Assembly: GCF_024171925.1 (NCBI RefSeq)
Contig: NZ_JAMTCO010000001.1
Coordinates: 496,001-560,000 of the forward strand
Source: Actinokineospora diospyrosa
GTDB taxonomy: Bacteria; Actinomycetota; Actinomycetes; Mycobacteriales; Pseudonocardiaceae
Length of the DNA stretch: 64,000 bases
Reading direction: 5' to 3'
A program made the position numbers and the translations under genes. Below the pieces are notes generated by a model. It was given only the letters and a program-made list of their open reading frames with translations, did not search any database and was not told where the DNA came from. This document shows, piece after piece, positions 1-8,967 of this stretch. Numbering within the stretch: position 1 is the first letter of the stretch; every line of letters begins with the position of its first letter.

Positions 1-368
1 GTGCGCCAGCCGGGTCCGCCGAACTCCTGCTCGTGATCGGAGGCGGGCGGCTGGTGGACCACCACACCCATCTCGCGCAGCGTCGTCACGAGATCAGCCA
101 GGTCCTCGTTCGTCTCCTCGATCACCCGCTCGGGGAACTGCCCGCCGACCTGTTCCCGTTCCGGTGCCGAGAGCTCGGGGTAGTCGTTGAGCCAGGCCGA
201 GAGATCGGTCTGCGCCGGGACGCCCGCGCGGGTGGCGTCGCCGACGATGACCTCCCGCAGCGGGGTGAACTCGTCCCACGAGTTCACCGCCTTCAGCGGG
301 TACTCCGGTGATGTCGCGCCATTGCCGTTCATGTCCACTTCGGACCTTGTGCTGGGCCGCACTGTCAC
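1..368 (-). CDS. Glycine/arginine amidinotransferase, N-terminal part (partial)
   Basis: About 122 codons of the N-terminus are present; the rest lies left of the window. The early segment NSWDEFTPLREVIVGDA matches the start of the L-arginine:glycine/inosamine amidinotransferase family, which moves an amidino group from arginine to an amine. I chose the GTG at 368 because a GAGGAGGA ribosome site lies about 7 bases upstream of it; an in-frame ATG at 332 lacks such a site. It sits just downstream of the arginine-hydroxylase-like gene on the same strand (38-base gap), so the two are probably cotranscribed and both handle arginine or guanidino substrates. The catalytic Cys-His-Asp region is outside the window, so activity cannot be judged. 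Confidence 0.8.
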   Translation of the reverse strand, partial: MTVRPSTRSEVDMNGNGATSPEYPLKAVNSWDEFTPLREVIVGDATRAGVPAQTDLSAWLNDYPELSAPEREQVGGQFPERVIEETNEDLADLVTTLREMGVVVHQPPASDHEQEFGGPGWR

Positions 369-406
369 GTTTCCGTCCTCCTCTGTCCTTCGACTGTCCT
401 GGTGGG

Positions 407-1387
407 TTAGTCCGGTATGCGCGTGCCCCAGCGGCGGAAGGTGAGCGCGGATCCGCAGATCATGGTCCGCATCAGCCAGCGGTCGGTGCCGTCGTAGCGC
501 GCGGTGAACGGCGTGCGGGCGTGCACGACCCGCTTGTTGTCGAAGATCAGCAGGTCGCCCCGCGCCATCACGTGGGAGATGGCGGCCTCGTCCAGCGCCG
601 CGCCGAGCTCGCGCAACGCCTCCGCCGCCTCGGTGTCGGCCTCGTCCAGGGGCTCCAGGTGGTGCGTGTCGTAGGCGATCTCCGGTGACGACGCCGACCC
701 CGACAAGATCGGGAGGCGGCGCATCGACACCTCACCCGCCAGCACGTGCGCGGGGTCCGGCCGCACGTGGTAGCGCGGCTGGCGGAGAACGGCGATGTGG
801 GCGGGTGCGAGGTCGACGTCCCTCGCCTGGGAGTACTTGGACGCCGCGGTGGGATCACCCCGCAGGCACAACAGGCCCGCGTAGTCGCAGCGGTCATCGC
901 GGAAGCTGTCCTCGCAGTGCCAGTCGAGCATGCCGGTGCTGCTCTGGCTCGTCTGGGTGAACTCCATCTTCCGCACCGGCACCATGTTCTGCACGACACG
1001 GCCGTGGTAGAGGCTCGCGTAGTTGAACGGCTCGCCGAGCATGGTCGTCACCGACGCCAGCAGCAGGGAAGCCCGCTGCGCCTGCCCGGGCGGCGGCGGC
1101 GCGTACGGCGCCTTCGCCGTCTCGGGGAACTCCGCGCTATCGGGCAAGAGCCCGCGCACGAGGATCACGTCCCCTTCCGGCGCGTAGCGCCGGTATTCGA
1201 TGACGCCGCGGCGCAGGTCGGCGGGCAAGAGCGGTGTGGCCGCGAGTGCCAGATCGACGAACTCGTCCGGCGTGCACGTCTCAAGGTCTCTGTCGTCGAT
1301 CAATCGACCAAGCGCGGACCACAGTTCTTCAGCATCGTGCGGCCGCACCTCAATCGTTGAGGTAGGTGACTTCGTGATGGCCTTCAC
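407..1387 (-). CDS. Fe(II)/2-oxoglutarate dioxygenase, arginine beta-hydroxylase-like (TauD/clavaminate synthase superfamily)
   Basis: A 326-residue cytosolic non-haem iron oxygenase. The iron triad is visible as WHCED (His157, Glu159) and RVVHAR (His289). Arg303, 14 residues after the distal His, is placed to bind 2-oxoglutarate. Overall layout and length resemble VioC/OrfP/MppO enzymes, which hydroxylate arginine or enduracididine at C-beta; substrate assignment is inference. The GTG start has AGGAGG upstream. The neighbouring amidinotransferase on the same strand supports a guanidino-amino-acid pathway. A taurine or other amino-acid hydroxylase cannot be excluded. Confidence 0.8.
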   Translation of the reverse strand: MKAITKSPTSTIEVRPHDAEELWSALGRLIDDRDLETCTPDEFVDLALAATPLLPADLRRGVIEYRRYAPEGDVILVRGLLPDSAEFPETAKAPYAPPPPGQAQRASLLLASVTTMLGEPFNYASLYHGRVVQNMVPVRKMEFTQTSQSSTGMLDWHCEDSFRDDRCDYAGLLCLRGDPTAASKYSQARDVDLAPAHIAVLRQPRYHVRPDPAHVLAGEVSMRRLPILSGSASSPEIAYDTHHLEPLDEADTEAAEALRELGAALDEAAISHVMARGDLLIFDNKRVVHARTPFTARYDGTDRWLMRTMICGSALTFRRWGTRIPD

Positions 1388-1539
1388 TCCGAGTCCTCCT
1401 GTTCAGCCTTCATCTCCGATGTGGACACACTTGACGGCATACGCCAGTAGCCTCCCGTTGGTTGATCTCATTCGACGGCTGCCTGCCAGGCGCTGTGGCC
1501 GCGCTCCGGACTCGGGCCGTCCGCACCACGTGCCCGAGG

Positions 1540-2493
1540 TCAACCAGTCTGCTTGAGTCGGTTCCTGAACCAGGCGATCGTTCGGCGGAGCCCTTCTTGG
1601 ATCGAGATCTCGGGTTGCCAATCGAGCAGGTTCTTGGCGAGCGTGATGTCGGGCCTGCGCAGCCGCGGGTCGTTCTGCGGCAACGGGACGTGGCGCACCG
1701 GCGAGTCCGATCCGGCGAGCCTGCAGATGCGGTACGCGATCTCCAGCACGCTCAGTTCGTACTCGCTGCCGATGTTGACCGGCCCGCTGTGACCGGAGTG
1801 CAGCAAGCGCACGATGCCCTCCACGGTGTCCTCTACATAGCAGAGCGACCTGGTCTGGGTGCCGCCCCCGGCGACTGTCAGCGGCTGCCGCAGCAACGCT
1901 TGTTTGATGAAGGTGGGGACCATGCGCCCGTCGTCGACGCGCATCCGTGGGCCATAGGAGTTGAACAACCGCACGATCGTCGTGTTCAGGTCGTGGGTCA
2001 CGCGGTACGCCGTTGTGACGGCTTCGCCGAATCGTTTTCCCTCGTCGTAGACGCTGCGTGGGCCGATCGGGTTGACGTTGCCCCAGTACTGCTCCGGCTG
2101 TGGGTGAACCTCCGGATCGCCGTAGACCTCACTGGTGGAGGCCAGCATCATCCTGGCGTCCTTCGCCCGGGCCAGGTCGAGCATGTGCATGGTGCCGACC
2201 GAGCTGACCAGCAGGGTCTCGATCGGCCTGCTCAGGTAGTCCGGCGGCGACGCGGGCGAGGCGAAGTGCAGCACGGCGTCCACCGCGCCGTCGACCCGCC
2301 AGGCGTTGGTCACGTCGACGTCGACCAGGCGAAACCCGGTGCGGCCCATCAGGTGTGCGACGTTCTCCGGTCGACCGGTCGAGAAGTTGTCCAAGCAGAC
2401 GACGTCGTGGCCGTCGTCGAGCAGCCGCGTGGCCAGGTGGGAGCCGAGGAACCCGGCCCCACCGCTGATGACCACCCGCAGGCCGTTGCGCAC
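1540..2493 (-). CDS. NAD-dependent UDP-glucuronate decarboxylase / UDP-xylose synthase-like epimerase
   Basis: A 317-residue extended short-chain dehydrogenase. It begins with the NAD-binding motif GGAGFLGSH, has the catalytic TSEVYGDP stretch, and carries YDEGKR, the Tyr-x3-Lys form typical of UDP-glucuronate decarboxylases that make UDP-xylose. The family oxidises C4 of the sugar, loses CO2 and reduces the product. The start is GTG with GAGGAGGA upstream, the same ribosome-site style as the two genes downstream. It is the first gene of the minus-strand set and suggests that a pentose or modified sugar is supplied to the product. dTDP-glucose dehydratase activity is a less likely alternative. 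Confidence 0.85.
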   Translation of the reverse strand: MRNGLRVVISGGAGFLGSHLATRLLDDGHDVVCLDNFSTGRPENVAHLMGRTGFRLVDVDVTNAWRVDGAVDAVLHFASPASPPDYLSRPIETLLVSSVGTMHMLDLARAKDARMMLASTSEVYGDPEVHPQPEQYWGNVNPIGPRSVYDEGKRFGEAVTTAYRVTHDLNTTIVRLFNSYGPRMRVDDGRMVPTFIKQALLRQPLTVAGGGTQTRSLCYVEDTVEGIVRLLHSGHSGPVNIGSEYELSVLEIAYRICRLAGSDSPVRHVPLPQNDPRLRRPDITLAKNLLDWQPEISIQEGLRRTIAWFRNRLKQTG

Positions 2494-3100
2494 AGAGTCC
2501 TCCTCATGTCCGGCCGGAACTCACTGGTTTGATCGCTCGGGATCGGTGCTGAGTCGCGCCACCAGGGGCATGTTCAACCGCCGAGAACCGGCGGTTGAAC
2601 GTCTCGCGGGCGCAACCGCGGGCATCAACCGTGCTGGCGATGTCGTGGCGCCGTCGGCGTCGGACACAAATCCCCCAGTGAGATTTATCTGTACCCAGGC
2701 TTCGTTTGAAACAACCCGGCAGAACGGGAATCCATTTCGCGTTGTTGGTCGCGTCGGGTACCCAGTTCGCTGGCTGAATGTTTGGTTCGCGGCACTCAAT
2801 GGCCTTCATCGATGAAAGCACGGCTTCACTGCGTGGTCAAACGGGTGCGGAAGTTGGCGGCGTGCGGACTTGGAATGACTCGATTATCGAAAGAATGCCA
2901 GACGCCCAGTACCTCGTTCTGGGACGAGTCAAACATGATTCTCGTGCTGACGCGAAAAGCTGCCGCACTGGGCGCCCAGCCCAATCGCGCGCCGAGGCAA
3001 CGGCTGCCGCGTGTGCGTTACCTCTGCTACGGTCGTGGGGAATTCCTCAGGCCAGACAAGCAAAGCGGACCTGGTCACGGCAATATGAACGGAGGCCATC
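2494..3100. promoter_or_regulatory. Divergent intergenic region between the sugar-nucleotide and ketosynthase-like genes
   Basis: This 607-base segment separates two outward-reading genes and must hold both promoters. Short open frames inside it lack ribosome sites and convincing composition. The only clear structure is the perfect palindrome at 2572-2600. I see no RNA gene or reliable promoter hexamers. Confidence 0.5.
2572..2600. repeat. Perfect 11-bp inverted repeat, candidate operator
   Basis: GTTCAACCGCC (2572-2582) and its exact complement GGCGGTTGAAC (2590-2600) flank a 7-base spacer. It lies about 72 bases before the GTG start of the sugar-nucleotide gene, in a region where no gene ends and without a T-run. 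An operator for a dimeric regulator is therefore more likely than a terminator. Confidence 0.5.
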
Positions 3101-4123
3101 GTGGCACGTTGGGGGAATGTGTTCATCGCGGCAACCGCTGTAGATTTCCCGCCCGCCATCCCGGTGTCGCGAGCAGTGGCCAACGGCGATTACCCGGCGA
3201 AACTCGCCGAGCGCACCGAACAGCGTTCCGTCACCGTTGCCCCGGCGGACGAACCTCCGGGCGCGTTCGCCGCCCGAGCGGCCAGGTCCGCTCTCGCCAA
3301 CTCGGGGTACGACTTCGACGACGTCGGACTCTTCGTCCACACCTCCGTCCTGGACCCGTCCCCCCGCATGTCGAACCCCGCGTCATGGCTTGAACGGGAA
3401 CTCGGCCGAGGCGGATTCCGCGACGTCGCGCAACTGATGAACGGCTGCGACGGCGTCATGACCGGGCTCCGCTGGGCCGCCGCACACCTCAGCTGCGACG
3501 ACGAGAACCCGGCCGCACTGATCAGCGCCGCCGAGAGTTGGCAACCGGCCGAGGTCATCGACCGTTGGACAGTGGACCCGGACGCGCCGTTCGGAGACGG
3601 CGGAGCCGCCCTGGTCCTCGCCAAGGACCACGGAACCGCCCGCCTGCTCGCGGCGACGACGTACACCCAGCCCAGCCTGGAAGGGGTCCACCGCGGCCCG
3701 CGCGTGTTCGGTCACGGCGCGAGCCTGCCGGTCACCCTCACCGACCGCTCCCGCGCCTTCTACACGACATCCGCCATCTCCCGCGAAGAAGCCTGGAAGA
3801 TGCGCGGAACCGGAATCCGCGTCGTGATCGAGCGGGTGTTGGCCCACGCAGGCATCGAACGCAAGCGGATATCCCGCGTCGTACTCCCCTTCAAGGGCCG
3901 CCAAGTGCTGGACCAGGAGTACCTGCCCTACCTCGACAAGCTCGAGCCCGCGCAATCCAGCATCGAGCGAGGACTGGAGATCGGCCATCTAGGCGGAGCG
4001 GACCCCATCGCCTCTTTCCACTTCGCGACCACCTCCGGCGAGCTCACCTCCGGCGACCTGGCCATCATCTACAGCGAGGGCGTGGGCATCGTCCAATCCG
4101 CCGCCCTCGTGGAGATCGTCTGA
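3101..4123 (+). CDS. Ketosynthase III-like (FabH/CerJ-type) protein with non-canonical active site
   Basis: A 340-residue thiolase-fold protein. The nucleophilic Cys116 lies in QLMNGCDGVM, and the NTD-type glycine-rich segment and length fit KAS III. The segments where FabH carries catalytic His and Asn read LPFKGRQVLDQ and GHLGGADPIASF, so neither usual PHQAN-type residue is evident by eye. Such divergence is known in KS III-like acyltransferases of specialised metabolism, which transfer rather than condense acyl groups. The GTG start at 3101 has GGAGG at 3091. It is transcribed away from the sugar-nucleotide gene and probably belongs to the same biosynthetic edge. The substrate is unknown. 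Confidence 0.75.
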   Translation: MARWGNVFIAATAVDFPPAIPVSRAVANGDYPAKLAERTEQRSVTVAPADEPPGAFAARAARSALANSGYDFDDVGLFVHTSVLDPSPRMSNPASWLERELGRGGFRDVAQLMNGCDGVMTGLRWAAAHLSCDDENPAALISAAESWQPAEVIDRWTVDPDAPFGDGGAALVLAKDHGTARLLAATTYTQPSLEGVHRGPRVFGHGASLPVTLTDRSRAFYTTSAISREEAWKMRGTGIRVVIERVLAHAGIERKRISRVVLPFKGRQVLDQEYLPYLDKLEPAQSSIERGLEIGHLGGADPIASFHFATTSGELTSGDLAIIYSEGVGIVQSAALVEIV

Positions 4124-4189
4124 GTAGCCGCACAACTCCCCGAACACCTCGATCGGCAGGGTGCGACAGCGCGAGGGACCGAAGGCCGC

Positions 4190-5128
4190 CTAGGCCAGCA
4201 AGGTCTGTCGCGGGTCGGATGCGGGGAGGAGGAAGAAGTAGCCGCCGCCGAAGGGGAGGGTGTAGCGCTCCAGGGCTTCGCCTGCCAGGCGGGACTGGAT
4301 GGTGGCGAAGCCTTTGACCAGGTCTCGTTGGTAGCAGATGAAGACGTGGCCTTCGTTGTCCGGGGTGAGGCGGTAGGTGTAGCCGCGGCGGAGGATGGGG
4401 GTGGCTGCTTGGTTGGCCCGGCGGATGTGGGAGTCGAAGGGGATCGTGCTGCCGTGGGGGTCGGCGGGGTAGTTCGGGAGGTCGTGCTCGCCTTGTTGGC
4501 CGAGGGGGGCGCCGGTGGCTTTGTGGCGGCCGAAGACGCGTTCCTGGGCAGGAACGGAGTCGGCGTTCCAGATGGGCATGGCGAGGCGGATCAAGCGGAC
4601 CACCTGGTAGCTGCCGCCCACGGTCCAGGGGGGTTCGGGGTCCTCGGGGTGGATCCGGATGTGCGGGTCGGGGTCCGCGGGGTTGGCGGTGCCTTCCTTG
4701 AAGCCGAACAGGTTCCGGTCGTGGCGGGCGGCGGTCATCTGCCAGCGCGGGGTGAGGTCGGGGATGTCGGGCACGGTTCCGACCGGGTGGTCGGCCGTCA
4801 GTTGGACGAGCACATCGCCGTGGCACCAGGCCGGGTCGAGGACGTCGTTTCGGAAGGCGGGCATGGGGGTCAGGAGGCGGGGGCGGGTCAGGCCGAAGCG
4901 GGCATCGAACAGCGAGGCGCCGACGGACACGGCGGCACCTGGGAGCGACCGGGCGGCCTCTAGCGCGGTGGCGAGGCCTGCCCGGTCGCGAGCGGTGACG
5001 TCGAAGGCGTGCAGCGCGGTGTGCGGGGCCGAGGACACCGGCGGGTGCGCGGCAACCTCGGGAGCCGCGCAGCTCGCGACGCCCAAGGTGCCGACCGCGG
5101 CCAGGAACGACCGCCTGTCCACGGTCAC
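4190..5128 (-). CDS. DyP-type haem peroxidase, Tat-exported
   Basis: A 312-residue dye-decolourising peroxidase. The N-terminus has a twin-arginine signal (DRRSFLAAVG) followed by a possible lipobox ending in Cys near residue 20. The family GXXDG motif appears as GFKEGTANP (about residue 137), with Glu where Asp is usual. FDSHIRRAN supplies the proximal haem-ligand His (about residue 231). The N-terminal QAGI-type segment usual before the first beta strand is not seen, which makes the protein short. The GTG start overlaps the protease stop codon by GTGA, implying translational coupling. Its role beside a secreted toxin and protease is unclear; an EfeB-like function is not supported by iron-uptake neighbours here. 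Confidence 0.85.
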   Translation of the reverse strand: MTVDRRSFLAAVGTLGVASCAAPEVAAHPPVSSAPHTALHAFDVTARDRAGLATALEAARSLPGAAVSVGASLFDARFGLTRPRLLTPMPAFRNDVLDPAWCHGDVLVQLTADHPVGTVPDIPDLTPRWQMTAARHDRNLFGFKEGTANPADPDPHIRIHPEDPEPPWTVGGSYQVVRLIRLAMPIWNADSVPAQERVFGRHKATGAPLGQQGEHDLPNYPADPHGSTIPFDSHIRRANQAATPILRRGYTYRLTPDNEGHVFICYQRDLVKGFATIQSRLAGEALERYTLPFGGGYFFLLPASDPRQTLLA

Positions 5129-8100
5129 GGTGTTCGCGCCACCCCGACCGCCATCGCGCCGGTCCCCGCCACCGCCGGGTCGACGATGACCACGTAGCTC
5201 CCGGCCACGGCCAGTTCCGGCAGGTCGTACGGGGTCAGGTCGGTCCGTACTACGCGGTCGACCAACCGGGTGCCGTCCGGCCGCAGGACAGTCAGCGCGA
5301 AGGTCTTGTTCGCGAAGGTGTTGTTCGCGAACGTCACCCGCAACCTGTCGCCCACGACCCCGCTGAACGACACCTGCCCGTCCTGTCCCGCCCGGGTCAC
5401 CGACAGGTTCACCGCCGCACCGCCGATAGTGACCAGGCCGCCGTCTACAGGTGTCGACAGCGTCGTGAGCACCGACCCGGTGACCGCACTCGCGGGGTTC
5501 ACCGCAAGCTCGTACGTCCCGGTCGCGGGCAGCACTTCCAGTTGCAGACTCCCCGGCGCACCGACCGACACCAGTTCGCTGACCGTCCCATCTGGACGAA
5601 CAAGCTGCACGTGCTGACCGTCGATTCCGGCTCCCGGGTTGGTGAACCCGACGTTGAGCCGTTGCCCTGCCGTGCCCGTGAAGGTGAACCTGGTGCGCTG
5701 CCCCGGCCTACCCGCGCTGGCTGTGCGTCCGGAGCCGGTGGTCGTGATCGCACCGCCCGCGGTTTCCTGCGACAGCCACACAGCGAACGACCCCGTCCCG
5801 GAGCCACCGTTGACGACCACCTCATAGGCACCCGTAAGCGTCAGCCTCGGCATTGCCGTGGTCGCGCCGAGGCCAGTCGGGGTGATCACGGCGCCAGTGG
5901 GGTCGATGACGTACCCGCCCGGTGTGCCCGCGCCGAGCGAAACGGTGGTGTACGCCAAGCTCAACCGCTGCCCGGCGGTGCCGGTGAAGGTGAACCGACC
6001 CTGCTGCCCCGGCCGCGGGAGGGAAGCGAGCCTGCCTGTGGTGCCGGTGGTGAGCTGGCCACCGAGGAACTCGTTGGACAACCACACCTTGCCCGCGGCC
6101 GCTTGACCGGAGTGCACGCCCACCAGGATGCGGTGGCGGCCCGCTACCTGCGCCTGGAACCGGCCCACGCCGTTGAGCAGCAGAGTCTGGCCAACCCGCG
6201 TGCCGTCCGCGTCGAAGACGTCGATCGAGCGGGGCGCCGTAGATCCGGTCAGGTCGGTGAAACCGATGTTGTACCAGGCTTTCGCGGCCGCGTCGAACGT
6301 CACGTCGGCGAACTTGCCCGCCGACGAGAATGAGAAGGCGTGGCCCGGAGCAGCGGTGTCAGTGGTGCCCGCTGCCGCGCGCGATACCGAAACCGTGGCC
6401 GAGCCTGCCCCGGAACCGTCAGGATCGACCACGATCTGGTACGTCCCAGCGGAAGTGGCGATCGGCAACGGGATCGAGCGCCCGGCTCCCGTGGCCGCGT
6501 ACGACGGCTCCTGGTTGGGCTCGACGCTGAACGCGCGCCCCGCCGGGTCCGTCACCCACACCCGTGTCGCCGCGTTGAAAGTGTTGTCGTCCAAGCCGAT
6601 CCCCAGCCGGTCGCCTGCCGCGGCGGTGTACCTCAGGCGCACGGACTTGTCAGCCGCCGCGGTCGCCGTGATCCCCACGCCGTCGATCGTGAGGTCGCCC
6701 GCTTCGACGATGTCAGCCGGACCCGCGACGACGAAGAAGTGGGTCGTCGGCGGTGAGGCGGTCAGCCCGTTGTACGAGCGGACCGTCAGCGTGCGTGACC
6801 CCGCACCCGGGGCGATGCTCACCTTGACCTCGCCGCTGCCCACAACCTCCTTGGGCTGGCCGTCGGTGTCGAGCTGGTAGGTGTAGCGAGTCACCTGCCC
6901 CGCACCCCCGGGCCGGAACGAGAACGTGCCCGCACCGCCCGCCACGCCGTTCGGGTGCCCATCCGCCGGGTAGTCCGAAGAGGACACTACCGGTGCCTGC
7001 GGTGCGGGCTCGGTGACCAGGAAGTCGTACCGCGTCGCGGCTGACGGGTCACCCGCGGCGGTGTACGCCCGCACCGTCAAGGCTCGGCGACCACCCGCCG
7101 TCGGGGTGACGGTCACCGTGGCCTCGCTGCCCGCCACCTCGATGGGCGCCGCCGTGTCGAGTTGGTAGGCGTACTTGACGACCGGCACGGCGTCGCCCGC
7201 CCGGAGGGTGAACGTGCCCGGCACACCGATCCCACCGTGCGGCTGACCGTCGGCGGGGTAGACCGTCGACGACACGACCGGTGGCGCCGGTCGCGGATCG
7301 GCCAAGGTCAGCGTCCAACCCAGCAACGCGCCCTCGTCGAACCCGAAGCTGTCCTGCACGACCAGCTTCCACTTGCCGTTGGCGTCCACCGCCGTCAGGT
7401 CGCCGATCGGGAAGGTCTGGTCGAGGTCGGCGACTGAGTCCCCGCTGTCCGGCGACTTGAGCACCCGCTCGGCCCCGTTGGGCGCGATCAGGCGCACCGC
7501 CAGGTCACCGCGGCAGGGGTGCTGCGCCCGCACGGCGACGCGGGCGGTGCTGGACACGGCGCGGTCGCACGCGGTCACATCCAGGGTCGCCTCGACGCTG
7601 CCCAGATCCGGGATCGGGCGCCGGGTGCTGTCACCGAGGACGCACTGCCCACGCGGCGGCGGCGAGGTGTGCAGCAACCTGTTGGGCGAACCCGGCTTGA
7701 GCGTGTCCGGCTTGAGCGCACCGGCGGTGGCGTTGTTGACGATCGCGGCGGTCACCTGGTCCGGCTCCAAGTTCGGCGACTCCGACAGCAGCAACGCCGC
7801 CGCGCCAGCCACGTGCGGCGCCGCCATCGAGGTGCCGAACAGGGTCACCGTGGCGTTGTCGGTGGCGTTGTGCGCGGACTTGATTGCTTCACCGGGCGCG
7901 AACAGGTCGAGGCACGGGCCGTAGTTGGACGCGCGGGTGATGCTACTGCCCGGGGTGCGCCACTCGGCGCGCTCGTCGACCGGGTTGCTGGCGCCGACGG
8001 TGATCGCGCGCGGCGTGCGGGCGGGACTGACGTCGCAGGCGTTGCGGTCGTCGTTGCCCGCGGCGAGCGCGTAGCTGAACCCGGTGCTGATGGACTTGGT

Positions 8101-8874
8101 GACCGCGGAATCCTGCAGTTCCGAGACGCCACCGCCGAGGCTCATGTTGACCACGGCGGGCGCCTGCCCGTTGGCGGTCACCCAGTCGACGCCCGCGACG
8201 ACCTGGCTGGTGGTGCCGAAGTCCTCGCAGCCGAGCACCCGGACGGAGACGATCTTCGCCTTCTTGGCCACGCCGTAGGTCTTGCCCGCGATGGTGCCCG
8301 CCACGTGCGTGCCGTGGCCGTTGATGCTGCAGTCGCCGCCGTTCCAGCCGTCGTCGACCGCGTCGAAGCCGATGCTGGCCCGGCCCTCGAACTCGCTGTG
8401 CGTGGTGCGCACACCGGTGTCGAGGACGTAGGCGGTCACGCCCGCCCCGGCCGTGTCGTGGTAGCGGTAGCTGTCGTTGAGCACCGTGTCCCGTTGATCG
8501 ATCCGGTCGAGGTCCCAGGGCGGCAGCACTTGATTGCCCGACGCGCGCACGACGACGTCGGCCTCGACCCGCGCGACCCGGGGGTCCGCGGCCAGCCGCT
8601 TCGCCTGCTCCTCGGTCGCGGTCATGGCGAACCCGTTGAGAGCGGCCCGGTACGCCCGATCCACCCGACCGCCGTGCTTGCCCACCAACGCTTTCGCCGC
8701 GCCGCGCTGGTCCGGCTTGAGCGCCACGATGTACTTGCCCGGCACGGCTTGCGCGCCCGCGGCCTTGTGCACCACGCCTTCGGCGGCCGCTGCCGCCTGC
8801 GTCGTGGTCACCACCCCGGCCGCGAGCACCGCGGCCACAACGGCCAGACTCCGCCACCTGATCGTCACTGCCAC
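5125..8874 (-). CDS. Secreted subtilisin-like (S8) serine protease with I9 propeptide, P-domain and repeat-rich C-terminus
   Basis: A 1249-residue exported protein. A Sec signal covers about residues 1-31. An inhibitor-I9-like propeptide follows to about 110. The S8 catalytic domain has Asp152 (VLDTG), His187 (NGHGTHVAGT), oxyanion Asn274 and Ser349 (GTSMAAPHVAG). A proprotein-convertase-type P domain follows, then two Ig-like repeats of the YPADGxPHG type, then several pre-peptidase-like beta modules. The same Ig-like and beta modules occur in the giant RHS protein upstream on the same strand. GTG at 8874 is used; a second GTG two codons later is possible. It could process or release the RHS toxin (inference). 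Confidence 0.9.
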   Translation of the reverse strand: MAVTIRWRSLAVVAAVLAAGVVTTTQAAAAAEGVVHKAAGAQAVPGKYIVALKPDQRGAAKALVGKHGGRVDRAYRAALNGFAMTATEEQAKRLAADPRVARVEADVVVRASGNQVLPPWDLDRIDQRDTVLNDSYRYHDTAGAGVTAYVLDTGVRTTHSEFEGRASIGFDAVDDGWNGGDCSINGHGTHVAGTIAGKTYGVAKKAKIVSVRVLGCEDFGTTSQVVAGVDWVTANGQAPAVVNMSLGGGVSELQDSAVTKSISTGFSYALAAGNDDRNACDVSPARTPRAITVGASNPVDERAEWRTPGSSITRASNYGPCLDLFAPGEAIKSAHNATDNATVTLFGTSMAAPHVAGAAALLLSESPNLEPDQVTAAIVNNATAGALKPDTLKPGSPNRLLHTSPPPRGQCVLGDSTRRPIPDLGSVEATLDVTACDRAVSSTARVAVRAQHPCRGDLAVRLIAPNGAERVLKSPDSGDSVADLDQTFPIGDLTAVDANGKWKLVVQDSFGFDEGALLGWTLTLADPRPAPPVVSSTVYPADGQPHGGIGVPGTFTLRAGDAVPVVKYAYQLDTAAPIEVAGSEATVTVTPTAGGRRALTVRAYTAAGDPSAATRYDFLVTEPAPQAPVVSSSDYPADGHPNGVAGGAGTFSFRPGGAGQVTRYTYQLDTDGQPKEVVGSGEVKVSIAPGAGSRTLTVRSYNGLTASPPTTHFFVVAGPADIVEAGDLTIDGVGITATAAADKSVRLRYTAAAGDRLGIGLDDNTFNAATRVWVTDPAGRAFSVEPNQEPSYAATGAGRSIPLPIATSAGTYQIVVDPDGSGAGSATVSVSRAAAGTTDTAAPGHAFSFSSAGKFADVTFDAAAKAWYNIGFTDLTGSTAPRSIDVFDADGTRVGQTLLLNGVGRFQAQVAGRHRILVGVHSGQAAAGKVWLSNEFLGGQLTTGTTGRLASLPRPGQQGRFTFTGTAGQRLSLAYTTVSLGAGTPGGYVIDPTGAVITPTGLGATTAMPRLTLTGAYEVVVNGGSGTGSFAVWLSQETAGGAITTTGSGRTASAGRPGQRTRFTFTGTAGQRLNVGFTNPGAGIDGQHVQLVRPDGTVSELVSVGAPGSLQLEVLPATGTYELAVNPASAVTGSVLTTLSTPVDGGLVTIGGAAVNLSVTRAGQDGQVSFSGVVGDRLRVTFANNTFANKTFALTVLRPDGTRLVDRVVRTDLTPYDLPELAVAGSYVVIVDPAVAGTGAMAVGVARTP

Positions 8875-8967
8875 TTCCCCCAGTCGTCCGGTCGAACCGC
8901 GTCGCTACGGCACGACGATCACGCCACCCGCTCGCCTACCTCCAGCTCGCGCACCACCGGCAACCCC

